Shown piece by piece: positions 22,821 to 34,777 of a stretch of DNA of 64,000 nucleotides. Both the position numbers and the translations under genes were made by a program. The notes under the pieces are model-generated. The model was not told the origin of the DNA, did not search any database, and saw only the letters and a list, made by a program, of their open reading frames with translations. Numbering within the stretch: position 1 is the stretch's first letter; each line of letters opens with the position of its first letter. Origin of the DNA: Omphalotus guepiniiformis. Taxonomy: Eukaryota; Basidiomycota; Agaricomycetes; Agaricales; Omphalotaceae. The DNA is taken from positions 744,001-808,000 of the forward strand of contig JAQOOI010000070.1 in assembly GCA_028554645.1 (NCBI GenBank). The letters run 5' to 3'.

Positions 22821-25199
22821 TCATCGAAAGTCTTTCTTCTCATCTATACTGTCCTGGCGACTAGGGACAGAGTCGCCAATATACAGTACTCCTGCCTCCT
22901 TATCGTCTCTGGTCAAAACAATCTCAGGCGGGAAAATGTAGCTGAAGAGCAGGTACAGCGAGGCAGCGACGACGACGCCTACAGGCCACACGACAGAGCT
23001 AGGGATGCACATCAGCCGCCGAATAAGTATAGATAGTAGAGTCTACGTACAAGAGATAAGTCGCTCCTTTAGGTACGTTTAAGTTCTTGTTCACCACACC
23101 AGCGAAGCCCGGGAGATTGGGAATGAGAGCGAGAGCAAACGCGACGACTGCACGCCAGTTAAAGCCGGCGGTATACCTTGAGAGAGGCATGATGATTAGT
23201 GGGAGAGCATTGCGAGACGAGATAAGCTATGAAACGTACCAATATTGACCATATCCCTTGAGGTACAGAGCTGGAATCTGCATACTACGGCGACGAAGGA
23301 TGTACTAACAAAAAAGGATCAGACCATGCTGGTACGAATGACATGATTAGAATGGCTCACGTAGTCTGATATCAGTACCCCTGCGACAGGCCCGAGGAAG
23401 ATGCTATATCCGCTCAAAAACGAGGTGAACGAGTGAGCCGAATTTTGAATTATCCACTGTACAACTGCTCGTAAGCAATGGCATCAGGTAGTAAGTAAAT
23501 TCATGCTCACAGGACATGCGGCGACACCAATGATGGCACAGATGTATTGCCCACGTCGTATGTTGATATACCGAGGAAATAAAACTGTAAGATCGTTGCC
23601 GACAGCAGTCGAACTGTGGAAGGCAACAAAAAAAATCAAGTCAGTGGACGAACCCTTGCAATGCTCCGTTGAATCTCACTTTGCTGAGATATTCGTGCCA
23701 AGGACAGCCAAAGCCCAGCAGAACGCTGCGAAGAACTGTGCAGCGCGACTACTCCAGAGGTCACATACTTGTAGTGGGTTCCAGGTGGATACGCCGTAAA
23801 TGACTTGAACGGCCGATGTCACAACAACACCAAGGATGCTGCGTAACCATAAACAACTTTCAGGAATGATTAGGCTAAAAAAGCGGAAGTACGAACGCGC
23901 AAAGTGTAACAGGGACGGACAGCGAAAAGATGTTTGTCCATACTACAACGCGCGGACTTTTGGCATATCGAGTGAAATCCTGACAATGGGCGCACGTGAG
24001 TTGGAGATGTGAGAGTGGGTGACCGGAATACTTACAGGGATGTTCAGTGCGAGAGTAGCTTTGGGAGCGATGGCTGAGGTCATTGCCGAGAAGAACAATA
24101 CAGCCGCAGGCGAAGTAGTGCTGTCAGTTCCCTTACTGAAGACGGGACCAAAACCATGAGCTCGTCCAACTGCCCATCCGACTAAAATTCGGGTCCGTCA
24201 ACTCAGTAGATTACTTCTTGAAACCTTGCGAGATAGAGAACCCACATAACGTAAATCCGAAAATCGGCATGATAATCACCTTGAGCAAAAACAGATAACG
24301 AAGTTTGGAGATGTGTATCCACAGAAGGGGCAGCTGGATGATATAGAAAATGCTATTTCGGTTCAGTATGAGAGCAGAACACACATAGAAGTGGAGAATT
24401 ACAAGAAGCAAAGGAGCTGCGAAGACGTTACGTGTGCAGAAGCGGGAAGATGGTTAGGGAAGTTCTTGAAAGACGGCCAAATGGCTCCTAACATGACTTG
24501 AACGCATTGTCCACCTGAAAGGAAAAACGGCATGAGAAGACGCGAAAGGAACGCGCGAGAAAGATGAAAATACCTTGATATGACTGAGTACCGAACCAGA
24601 TGATAGCGGCAACTGCACGAGATATCACGGCAACAGCGGTTCCCCGTATACCAAAGGATGCGCGAGCATAGATGGGGAAGTTGATACCGTACACGGCACC
24701 CACCCAACCATTTAGTGCGCACGCGACAGCTTTAGTACTTTCTGTTAGATTGAAAGATAGAAGATGGCTGCGGAAAGGTGCTACCCACAGACCAGAACAT
24801 GACCTAACAACACTGCGCCTATAGTGGCGCCTGGAGAGAGACCCGCCGCAACAGCCGTGGAAGCGACCTGGTATTGACTGTTTTTCAGGAATGCGAAGCA
24901 CCTTAATCATAGTCAAATAATACAAAACTGAACAGGAACGGACCTGATACCTGAGAAGCAAATGTTCAGTCGGGATATCAATTTGACACAACAAAATTCG
25001 AGCACATACCGAACGCTTCAGCAATCCAGTAGCCCGCCAAATGGAAAACACCCCACCGACGAGGACCATCCGGCAAAGGCGGAACAGGAAGCAAGTCTGG
25101 CTGGCACTTGATGACCTCGCTGTCATCCGAAGAACCGTTGGGACGAAATTCGGTCTCTTCAGAAGGGATGCGAATGTACTCGAGGAAATTCTCCAACAT
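22821..25199 (-). CDS. NCS1 nucleobase/allantoin/hydantoin-type permease
   Basis: About 15 short exons join into an NCS1 (nucleobase:cation symporter-1) transporter of roughly 550 residues with about 12 membrane helices. Diagnostic segments in order: a cytosolic N-terminus with RRWGVFHLAGYWIAEAFG, ISQ-YQVASTAVAAGLSPGA, GWVGAVYGINFPIYARASFG, IIWFGTQSYQGGQCVQVMLG, LRYLFLLKVIIMPI, ALNIPDFTRYAKSPR, TNISANSTAVGNDLT, LFPRYINIRRGQYICA, GPVAGVLISDYYILRRR and YTAGFNWRAVVAFALALIPN, ending in a polar tail KDFR. Fungal members carry uracil, allantoin, cytosine or uridine, and bacterial Mhp1 carries hydantoins. Exon 2 is a 7-bp microexon (24944-24950) needed to restore G-I-S-Q. In this location the substrate is plausibly the cyclic ureide used by the hydantoinase; that is inference. 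Confidence 0.88.
24944..24950 (-). other. 7-nt microexon in the NCS1 permease
   Basis: Sequence GTATCAG on the minus strand, preceded by an acceptor (CTTCTCAG) and followed by a donor (GTCCGT). Joining 25199-25010 + 24944-24950 + the exon starting T CAA TAC gives EAFG-IS-QYQVAS, the conserved NCS1 reading; skipping it shifts the frame. Confidence 0.7.
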
Positions 25200-25625
25200 G
25201 TTGAAACTTGGGAGGTGAACACCCTTCTCTTCACTCTGTGAGTTTTGACTTCATATTTTATCTAGCCGCTCAAGATAGTCATTTTAGCGGATGATCCAGA
25301 TTCAGGGGCGGAATTTTTGATCCTTTGGGAAAGCAATTTCATGTCTTTTTTTTGGAACTTGTTTGGATCGGTGGTCGGACACTCGGACCTGCTCGGACGG
25401 TGGGCGTTGGGATTCGGAAAGAGGCCGACTGGCCATGGCAACACGTGAACTTGGCCGCGGCTAACTGCCTTAGCCTGTTTTGGTACTTACTCCCAACCTT
25501 CTACCCCATGGCATGGCCATGGCCTTCTGCCGCCGGCCCAAATTACAGTTCGTGGGGCAGATGTGATCAGGGCAGTTACTAATAAGACATGGAGGAATCT
25601 CTTACAGTTCTTCAATCGTCTGACC
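25200..25625. promoter_or_regulatory. Bidirectional promoter region, NCS1 permease and class II aldolase
   Basis: 426 bp between divergent start codons. Contains several CGG/CCG triplets (for example around 25366-25400 and 25450-25535) that could serve Zn2Cys6 regulators, and a CCATGGCATGGCCATGG stretch near 25503. No coding sequence. Confidence 0.45.
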
Positions 25626-26930
25626 ATGTCACCTTCAGTTGTGAACGTCGTGAACAGTTCTGCTCAGTCTCAGAATGAGTTCCACCAATCTCTTGACGGT
25701 CTCGCAGATGACCCATTTCGTCGAACCTGGCGCGGAAACAAACAGGGTAAGTGTTGCTCTCGTATGTGCTTGGAAGCTCTCTAATCATAGGATCTATGGT
25801 CGGTACGATTGAACTAGCCACCGTGCCCAAGTTCGATAGTCCGTATGAACAACGAGAGTGGATCAAGGTAGTCATCGTCATCTCTCCTATTATGTCTTTG
25901 AGTTCATCATATCATAAAGGAACATATGGCTGCTGCCTTTCGATATTGGGGCAAGCTAGGCTATGGTGAGGGTATCTCAGGACACATCACCGTTCGCGAT
26001 CCAGTCCTTCCCGACCACTACTGGTATGTTTCTTTCTTTCAAAATCAACCCGTTCCAGATACGAAACGAACCTTCTCTCGTAGGATGAACCCTTTCGGCG
26101 AGCACTTCTCCACCATAACCGTACGTTTCTGAAAATTTTGTCCATCCGCTAAAACCAAACCTCCGCGTTAGAAATCTATGCTCGTTCTCGTTGGTCCTGA
26201 TGGTTACGTCTCCCCACATGGAGCCCAACTACCCATCAACACTGCAGGCTTTCACATCCGTAAGTTCCTCGTCTTATAGTCCAACCAAGAAGATCTAATC
26301 ACCCTTGTTATCATCCACTCTGCTATCCACGAAGCCCGCCCTGACATTCATGCCGCTGCCCACTGCCACTCCATCAACGGCAAAGCCTGGTCAGCGTTCG
26401 GCCGTCCCATTGAGATCCTCACCCAAGACTCTTGTCTTTTCTACGACAACCACGGCGTCTATGCCAATTTCGGTGGCATCGTCCTCGCAAAGGAGGAGGG
26501 CGAGAATATCGCTAAAGCCCTCGGACCAAAATGGAAGACTTGTATTTTGCAAAACCATGGACTGTTGACTCGTGAGTGTTCTCCTTTGCTCCTTTGCCCC
26601 TGAAATTATCTTTGGGGTCTAATGCGTTGTACTTTGAATCAGTTGGGAATACCGTCGATGAAGCTGCTTACCTCTTTTCTGCCCTCGAAAAGCAATGCAA
26701 AGTTCAACTCATGGTTGAGGCAGCCGCCGCCAATGGCATACCAAAGACAATCATTTCGAATGTCGATGCCGAGTTCACCGCTAAGACTATCCAATGGTGG
26801 GAGAACACCTACATCAACGTAAGTTATGTACATCTTGAAATAATCTAATGAGTATTCACTCAACCCTATCTAGTTCCAACCTGAATACAAACTTCTCTTG
26901 CAAGAAACTAATGGAGCCTTCTTACGTTGA
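25626..26930 (+). CDS. Class II aldolase/adducin-domain protein
   Basis: About seven exons beginning MSPSVVNVVNSSAQ. The family comprises zinc-dependent aldolases, epimerases and adducin-like proteins. Visible landmarks: REWIKEHMAAAFRYWGKLG, GEGISGHITVRDP, MNPFGEHFSTIT, LVLVGPDGYVSPHGAQLP, the metal-ligand motif AHCHS, FYDNHGVYANFGGIVLAKEE, ILQNHGLLT (third His) and the tail YKLLLQETNGAFLR. Fungal relatives are usually annotated only as class II aldolase/adducin. It is divergent from the NCS1 permease, so it may belong to the same pathway, but its reaction is unknown. The intron starting at 26260 (GTAAGT) lacks an AG where homology predicts the junction (just before CACTCTGC, 26316). The first usable AG (26334) would delete about seven residues around HSAIHEA. 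Confidence 0.82.
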
Positions 26931-27176
26931 AGTAGCAATGTACGCATCCTGTATTAGTACCATGTTTTTTGTATTGCTGCAATGGATCTGTTCTGAAAAG
27001 TGAGTGAGATGCCGGAAGACATTGCTTCGTGACATCCCTACGTCCGATACAACATATCTATTGTACATAATTACACCACGCCGATTGTTGTATGTTAACT
27101 TTAGAATACATAGCTGGAGAGGTTCAGAGAAAAGACAATACTACAGTGCACTATCATACACCGCGCCACCATCTCA

Positions 27177-29821
27177 TCAGTACTCATCTACGTCTGATAC
27201 AGACGCCGCTGACGCATACTCCGACTCGGATATACTCTCTTCTTCCTGATACTCCGAAATGACCTCCTGCATCGCATACCTCATGATCGGGGTGGTAGGC
27301 ACCAGCTTGGGCCCTATGACACCCATAACATCTTCATACGGATTTCCGGACAGCATACGATTCTCCTCAAGCCGTTGTTGCTGGAGGATAAGTTCTCTCT
27401 CCGAGACAGCAACCATACCACTGCCCTCCGAGTCCACAGCATTCAAATTGACTGCAGTCGCACTGCTCCCTTCTCCTTCCACTGCTTCGCCAGTGCCCGC
27501 ACCAGCGGCTACATCAACTCCCCTTCGCATGCCGTGCACTCTCATACTCATCGGCCTCTGGCAATCAAGCGGATCGTTCTCCTTTGTCACAGTCTCGGTC
27601 CATCGCAAGTCCAATATCCTCCCTTTGACCATGCCGTCTACTGCTCGGACTCCAAACTCCCGACAGAGCATGAAATACGGCAGATAGTTCACATTCGGCT
27701 GCGTGATTCGACTTATCACCTTGAGCAACTGCATCGCGGTGAAGTCGGAAGCATAGTATCCCGCTATCATTGCATTGCAGCGATCGTCATTCATGTCCTC
27801 GCCTGGATGATGTGGTTGAGTGATTGCCGAGTAAACTCTGAAGCCGCCTCTGGAGTTTGAAGCTACGGCTGCATTCGGGTTCGGGGTCTCTTGAGTAGTG
27901 TCGGCTTCAGGAGGAGGTCGATTGGATTGCGACGAGTGTATTATGTGAAGGTTCAGGAGGGCGTGAGCTTGTAGAAAGTGGGAACTCTGTTTCACTAGGC
28001 AAAAGAACTTGTTACTTTTGTGACATTGTTAATAAGGATGACGCTTTACCATTCAGGTTCCCATTGGAGTTCACTGGTAGGGTGTCCCGTCAGCTGCATC
28101 CTCAAACCAAAGGATTCGCGTGGAACTTACCATAGTCCGTCACGTAATCCTGCCAGTGTACAAGCTTTCCGCCAAAGGCCTCGTACAGAGCCTCGAACTG
28201 GAGTCCTCGATGTAAGCGTTCAGGAACGCTTGGAAGTATTCGTTCATCAAAGAAGGCTCGTGTTTCCGCCTTGGAACAATCGCCAATGCTTATGATCTGC
28301 ATACAAAGATCATTCAGTGATTTTTGAATACACAAATAATCATCGTGATCTTACCTTGCAATGCTGCATGACGTTCAACTGCCTGAGCCATGTGTGATAG
28401 AAAGGGTCACTTGTAGCGTGTATGACATGACACAATCGATCCTGTTTGGTGAGAACGAGGAATGTATTTAAAAGACAATTCATTGCTGCGGTGGATTGAA
28501 TGAGGGCAGGTCTGGGCGAAATTTTGAGACACGATCCTTAGAGAATCAAAGAGGGAACTGACAGTCTATGTGCTTCATCAAAAAGAATCACCTGCATAAG
28601 AAAAGTTTCAATACACATTATAACAGACGAGATCGTCGATAGACTTACAGGCATCCTCTTTGGAGGCCTTTCTTGTTCCTTTTCCGTCTTGCTGTCCTCT
28701 GCAGGTAAAGTCCTAGGCTTGGGTGTTTGCCTCTTCCAGAATTGACGTAATTTCCATTTATGCTTTGAGCTTGCACCGTTGGCCGACGAATTAACGCGGG
28801 TTCTGCTGGACATGGCATCAGACTCCTCTTTACGAGATCTATTCTCTTGTTTTCTTTCTTTTTCGAATGGCTCGAACTGCCAGTACTTCAACAGCGAGCT
28901 CTGAGTGAAGATATGTTACGGACAATTTGGACATAGCACAACAAGTAGGGTTTACCTGGAATAGCTCCATCAATCTTGCTATATCGCTAGTTTTGACCTT
29001 CTGAATGCCTGAATCCGGGGGAGCTTCGTTGAGTCTACGTTCGACATTCAAACGATCGTGCTAACTCAAAAGTATGAGGAGTGATACCAATGGAAGAAAT
29101 TTCCAAATACCTTGAAGCTCCATGCTTCCCTCTCAAACTCTTTATAGCCCGGCTCCTTCTTGGAAATCTCTTCGAAGTATTGTTCCATCTGCTGGCTGAG
29201 GCTCATATATAGGCTAGGGAGATCCGCAAACCCTGCGATCCGTAAATCAAAGTGTAGAACGTGGTAGCTCTCACGGCTCAGGACTTCGCGCAAGAGGGCA
29301 GTCTGAAACGAGTCGAGTCAAATCTCCTGGTACTGGCGGAACAGAATGTGACCAAATACCTTTCCGACAGAGCTAGCTCCAAAAAGCACCGTGAAGGCAG
29401 GTTCTCCCTCCAGAGCCTTCTCTAGTGCGCGAACTTCAGCATGTCGAGGAAAAAAGCCAGGCAATTTCGAAAACGTGTGCTTCGGGCGAATTTGTGCCTT
29501 TTCGCGGTTCTCATGTATTTCCTGACGAGCTTCATCCAGTAGTCGTTTTGATTCCGTCAGGGACCTCACAGTTTCTGCAGGCTAGAGTAGAAGCATCAAA
29601 ATTGCAAACATATGAACGACCCATGGAGAGATACGCACATTTGTGAGGACACTGAGAATTTCTCCCATTCCAAAGAAGTTTCGTTTGTGAACGTCGGGAG
29701 GTAGATACGATGCCCGTCGACGAGGTATGTTAGTCCGAAAGAGCCAGTGCATCGATCCTACCGTTTGGTGTGTGGTATACGGTGAAGCCTTTCGCAGACG
29801 CGTGTTGCCTTGAGGTGACAT
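27177..29821 (-). CDS. P-loop ATPase of the ATPase_2/STAND-like kind, probably mitochondrial
   Basis: A spliced gene from ATG at 29821 to the stop at 27177. The N-terminus is basic and hydroxyl-rich (MSPQGNTRLRKASPY, PRRRASYLPPDVHKRNFFG), consistent with mitochondrial import. A helical segment (SLTESKRLLDEARQEIHE) follows, then Walker A split by an intron (LFGASSVGK/TALLREVLSR), a charged insertion (KERKQENRSRKEESD) and Walker B PVILFDEAHRL. Sensor/lid-like regions come next (TKQDRLCHVIHATSDPFYHTWL, FFDERILPSVPERLHRGL). The C-terminal 270 residues end in acidic ESISESEYAS. The domain order fits archaeal-type ATPase_2 proteins found in many fungi with unknown role. Start chosen as the first ATG of the conserved frame. 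Confidence 0.72.
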
Positions 29822-30199
29822 CCGTTGCGGCGAATTTGAGCAGTAACCACGGACCCTAGAGATGATTTAGACCAATGGAAAGCCAGCAGCAGCGATAGAG
29901 GGCCAAAGCAGAGTTCGGTATAGCTCAAGCTACGAGATGATCGTTTGCATACATATATGAATGATTCACGCCTGTACCCCGCGTGTTTAACGTCGGAACA
30001 CTCGTGCTGCGAAAGTGAATTAAATCTAGCACGTTGAAAGGATGATTTTTCCCTGACAAGACCGAGCACAGTGATAGAGAAACATTAGACGGCCTCATGT
30101 TCACGGCGATTATGTGGAACAAGACCTCCTGGCAGCATGCAGGCTGAGGAAGATGGGCGTTTGGAGGCAAGTCCTATGACGTCGTGCATCGGGGGCACG
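29822..30199. other. Intergenic region
   Basis: Upstream of the ATPase gene. Minus-strand ORFs extending upstream from the ATPase N-terminus lack support. No gene called. Confidence 0.4.
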
Positions 30200-30420
30200 A
30201 TCACGTGGTCGTATACGCGCATGCAATTAAATGCGAAAGGCGTTGCCGTCTGCAAAGTTCTGGTACTGCATTTTTGATCCGACCTGAGGACAGTACATGC
30301 CATTCGAAATCTTGAACGTTGCAACGTTGAGCCTTGATGTTGCGTGCACCTCTTACACTAAGAACATGTCCCATACGACATAAAATCCTTCCCATTCCAG
30401 TTCATGTCGCTTTGTGTAAT
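30200..30420. repeat. Dispersed repeat, copy 1
   Basis: A copy of a roughly 200-bp sequence also present at about 35020-35212 in the same orientation. The best-conserved part runs from CCTGAGGACA (30283) to CTTTGTGTAAT (30420). Shared blocks include CATTCGAAATCTTGAACGTT, CTAAGAACATGTCCCATA and AATCCTTCCCATTCCAGT, with small indels between. It lies about 90 bp beyond the MFS stop codon, so within or just after its 3' UTR. Confidence 0.75.
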
Positions 30421-30506
30421 TACACCAAAGAAATATATCCACGTAGTAATCCTAGTAAACTCTATTCGTGATTCATGGCCGCCTGCGTCCATGTATGCGA
30501 TATACT

Positions 30507-33190
30507 TTAGCTCGATATCTTGATAGGTATCTTAGATGGTAGGAAAACCAAGACACAAAGTAATGCAGCAACTTGAGGAACAGTTAGATAAGGCAGATAC
30601 TGCACCCCTTTTTTGTTGGCAATAGCCCCAGTGATAAATGGGAATAGCGCTGAACAAAAAATGTCAATAAAATGTGATGACATTCCAAACTGCAGCACAA
30701 CCCACCAGAGCCAATATTCCCAAGTGCGGAACTGACGAGAAGATAATGAAGGAAAGAAGAAACAGTCAAGAAAAACTTCGCTTACAGTAGAGCCATTGAC
30801 ACCATCTGAACGTCTTTTGGCAAAACTTCGCTTGTCATAGTCAGCGATGCGGGCCAAACAGGACCGTACATAAGACCAATAATACATGCCGAAAATGCAT
30901 TCTCGATATTGGAATTTACGAACCATATGAGAATGTGCATGACCAGAGCCGCAGCTAAATTAATTTTAGTGCTGGACATCGTCGAAGAGTATCCTATGCT
31001 TACTTCTGCAACAGAAAAACCAGGCTATTGTGAACACGCTTGGGTTTGAAAAGAGGTACGTACAGGCATTCTATCATGATGTACTTCCGTTGCGTAAAGC
31101 TCAACCTTGAATTCACCTCATCAGTGCATGAAGGTGATGGATCGTGATGAATCGACAGACCTAGACGCAAAATATCCCCACAGGAAGCGCCCAACAGTCT
31201 CTCCGCCCCAAAATCCAGAGGTCACATACCCGACTGTTTTAGGATTTGCTTGCTGAAATCAAGAGGTAAGTGCTTGATCGGTTCGCGGGTAAGGCTCGAT
31301 ATGTACCCGAGTAGATAGCAAGTAAGATATTATCTATAATGAACAGCATGAACAGATGACCTAAGTACCAGCATAGGAAAAAGCCCTTACGAATCCTTGG
31401 AATGCGGCCTCGCTACACAATAGAACAAGTAAGAATCAACCTCGGAAAGCACAATAACAAACTCACCATCCATAATACAGCCAGGCAAATGCAGAGAATG
31501 CCCACTGGTGAGGCATGCGCAGAGCACGATGCAAGGCTAGTGATTATTAGTAGGATGCTGGTGCGTCTAACAAAGCCAACGACCCACTATTCTTGGCTTC
31601 AGGCACTTCTATAGTTGTTGTAGATGAAGACGGACTCGATTCACCATCACTGTACCCCATCTCAATAGAGCTTTCAACCCTGGGACCTTTACCCTCAGAT
31701 ACAGGGATAGAACGACTCTCCGAGCGGACCCTCAAAGCCTCTCTCTGTTCTGTATAGAACTCTTTCAAGGTTGGTCGAAATGCGTAAGCCACGAGACAAA
31801 GATTAACGCCAGATACAACCAGAGACCCGAAGTAAAAATTTGGCCAAGGTGCTCCGGTGGCGATGATGGATTGACATACGATGGGGGCACATACACCACC
31901 GAGACCTGTCGATAACGTTAATACAGTAATGAAGAGATAAACATGATTCACTTGCTCCAAAAACCGAAAGCATAACCTAGAGCTGCCTTGGGGCCCTGCG
32001 TACTGAGGTATAAGTCCCTAGGACGTAAATGAATGTCAACTAGTAGTACATGGCATACTAAACACTCTTACAGGTTCGCTGTAAAAACATCTCAGATACA
32101 ACATTAAGGAAACAGAACACCCAACCTTACCTGTCAAAAACGCCCTGGCAAACGATGCAATTACATATGCCATGAACATGGCTGAGAACCCTTTCTGTAC
32201 TCCCATTAGAACGAAGAAATTAGAGTGTACGATGCAAGCCACCAGCATCGTTACATATCTCGACTGAGAGGGAGAGAATCCGAGTAGTACTCGGGAACGT
32301 TTGAGTGTAGGGAAGCGGTAAAGAAATGGGAACGCTGGCACAATTGAACGCTGTGTAGTATTTAGGTCGAAAAATCCAAGCACATGTGAGACACGTTCAA
32401 CTGAAAGTGTTCCCAGGAAGAAACTGTAGGTTTAGTGAGGTCAGAACAGTCTGCGGGTATGACACAAGCGGCACGGACCCGACAGTAGTACCGGTAAATA
32501 AAAGCGAGGATGTCATATCAGTCAAGTGGAATTCAGCCATCAGATCTGCGTGGTGAAGATTTAGTTGTCTGGTTAACGAAATTCTAAGTTGGCATGCATA
32601 CATGGAAGTACAGTCCCAGTGACTGTAAAACATGGTTAGCATTCGTCTGAAGAAAGGACATTTGGCATGCTCATACCTCCATCCCCCCATCCACAGAGAA
32701 AGTAGACAAAGAAAGCACTGATCAATCGGCGCTTCAGATTTTCAGGTAGAACCTCGGCTTGGTCGATAGCTTCTCTAACCTCTATCACCGAGGCTGCTTT
32801 GCGAGTGCTCTCGATCGGAGACGTATCCGAGACGGTATTAGAAGAAGATAGAGCCGCTACCGCTACTTGATGTCTAGGGATGTGGACGTTCGTAGAATAT
32901 CCGGGTACATGCGCGTCACATAGAGGCGAAGGAAGGGCCGGTGCAGCTTCATCCTTGTCCAGGACAGGGAGCTCGGTATCATCAACTGCATTATCATTGT
33001 AGAATGTGTCTCGAGCCTCGCCTTTCAAACCTTGTGGTGGTGGTGGTGAGCTCAGGCTGAAACGGCGACCACGAAGTTGATTTACTGTGCAGCCATAGTC
33101 GACAGATGGCGTCAGACTGAGTCTGCGACCACGAATGTTGTTGCTCTTCTGGCAATAATCTAGAGCGGGTGCTTGAAGGAGAGAAGTCAT
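30507..33190 (-). CDS. Major facilitator superfamily transporter (BSP6/fucose-permease-like)
   Basis: More than ten exons from ATG 33190 to the stop at 30507. The cytosolic N-terminus of about 165 residues is Ser/Pro-rich and contains a duplicated IRGRRLSLTP / LRGRRFSLSS motif, a possible basophilic-kinase site. Membrane segments follow in typical order: FVYFLCGWGDG, VTGTVLPYLMAEFHLTD, GTTVGFFLGTLSVERVSHVL, FFVLMGVQKGFSAMFMAYV, STQGPKAALGYAFGFWSLGG, a charged central loop, MPHQWAFSAFAWLYYGCEAA, KTVGYVTSGFWGGETVGRF, GLMYGPVWPASLTMTSEVLP and SALGNIGSALFPFITGAIA. This is the profile of fungal MFS proteins annotated as bypass of stop codon 6-like; the substrate is unknown. One intron (31965-31906) uses a GC donor (A/GCAAGT). 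Confidence 0.85.
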
Positions 33191-33812
33191 GGAATTGATC
33201 CAGAAAAAACTGACCTATGTTATATCTGGAGCAAGTCTGCCATCTCAAGCAAGCGACCTTCGCAGGTCGAGCGGCGACCTTCCCCCATAGTCAAAATGTG
33301 CAATGCAAGATTCCGCGGGATGGGTGATCACGAAAAAGCTTCCCTGACAAGAGCACAAGGACAGATATAGTGAGAAACGCAAGTAAGGTGCTGCGAAGAC
33401 AAGTGTAGTTTCCGAGGACCAAAATGAGGATTGTGATGGTAAGAGACAAAGAGAAACCCCCGCGGACTCAATTAGCTACCGACGGAGATCGCCACCTCCG
33501 TGTCTGCCTGACAGGCGTGCACCCGCACCCGCCGCGCACTCTTCTCTGTCGATTACTACACAGATCAAGAGGTGTTATTATCCCAAAATCACTAAATAGA
33601 ATCGCAGTTCAGCAAATGGTTTAGAAGGTCTACAAGTTTCACGTACTCAGCTTGAGGAAGCAACCAATTATAGTAGGAAATTAACGACTTGATAGAGTAA
33701 GTATAACCACAGTGAAAACAGTATATACAGAAATGTACAAGGGATCCGGCGTACATGAAGTAACGAGTCTAAGCAATAGAACGGTGTCAAAAGAAATTAC
33801 TAGGGATAACGG
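33191..33812. other. Intergenic region
   Basis: MFS promoter side. No supported coding sequence. Confidence 0.4.
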
Positions 33813-34777
33813 CTATAGGAGTCTGAAAGCTCCTGGCTTCGAATAGTAGCATGCGATCGTCAGGGAAAGTGTCAATATTGACAAAGGCAGGGATAGGGCT
33901 GTGAGGAATACGGTGTACAGAGAATTGACAATGTGCATGGGAACACTGGGAACAACGTCTGATGAAGGACTCCTGAAGGATGCTGAAGTAGAGCGATGAT
34001 TCGGAATGCGTGAAGACTCCAGTGAAGACGTGCAACTGTCATTTACCGCGTAGTGGGCCTGTCGCCCCAGATCTCGCTCGACGCGTTTCAAAACGACCTG
34101 GGCCATCCAACTCTGATCAGAAGTATCTTCACATCTAGACGATTCAGAAGGCACTGACCAAGGAACGTCACGACGCTCTTCGTGACGGATGGTCTAGCAT
34201 CCGAATTCTCCCAGTAAAGCTGACACGAGATCCCAGATGACCGGAGATGACCTCGTACTAACTATTGAATCCGATAGTGAGCCGCCATGCAGCAGGTGAA
34301 GCGATTTCAGGGAAAGGTAGATTTCAAACCAGTGTGTTCGATTTATGAATCTCTTTGGGTTTAAGATTGGATAATCCCTGCGGTGATCCGAGTCGTAATG
34401 CCTCTGGGTAATACGGCGGCGGCTGGAGCAGGCACAAGCACCTGAGGATTGTTGCCATTGCCAAAGCTCGTCCCCGTATACGTGCTCGTAGTAAGCAATG
34501 CACTCTGGACATAGGAGATGACGAAGTGACGTTTCATAGCGCTTGAGAGCAGAGCAAGAACGAGCAATAAGATGGTCGGTGGCATTCAGAAGGACGTATG
34601 AGCGGATAAGCAGCAATACTTCTAGAGGGAGTAAGCTTTTCTTTATAAGGCCTTCTCGTAAATTACAGGAATCGACTCAATGACGGAATCGATTGCCTGT
34701 AGTTCCTCGGAGAGGTATGCGAGAGAGATATGCATAAGAGCAGACTGAGAGACGACCACTGCAGTTGCCGAGTTCAT
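33813..34777 (-). CDS. Hypothetical membrane protein, possibly frameshifted
   Basis: Three consecutive segments look coding but do not join cleanly. Segment 1 (from ATG 34777) reads MNSATAVVVSQSALMHISLA and LSEELQAIDSVIESIPV, then hits TAA after about 45 codons. Segment 2 (about 34640-34265) is in another frame: KKSLLPLEVLLLIRSYVLLN, LRHLLCPECIAYYEHVYGDE, CACSSRRR. Segment 3 (34194-33813) is in the same frame as segment 2 if a 72-bp GTTAGT..CTAG intron removes a stop: HEERRDVPWS, VLKRVERDLGRQAHY, and a terminal membrane helix VFLTALSLPLSILTLSLTIA. Segments 1 and 2 differ by one base with no good intron between them. This is either an unusual splice, a sequencing error or an early pseudogene. 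No family recognised. Confidence 0.4.
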
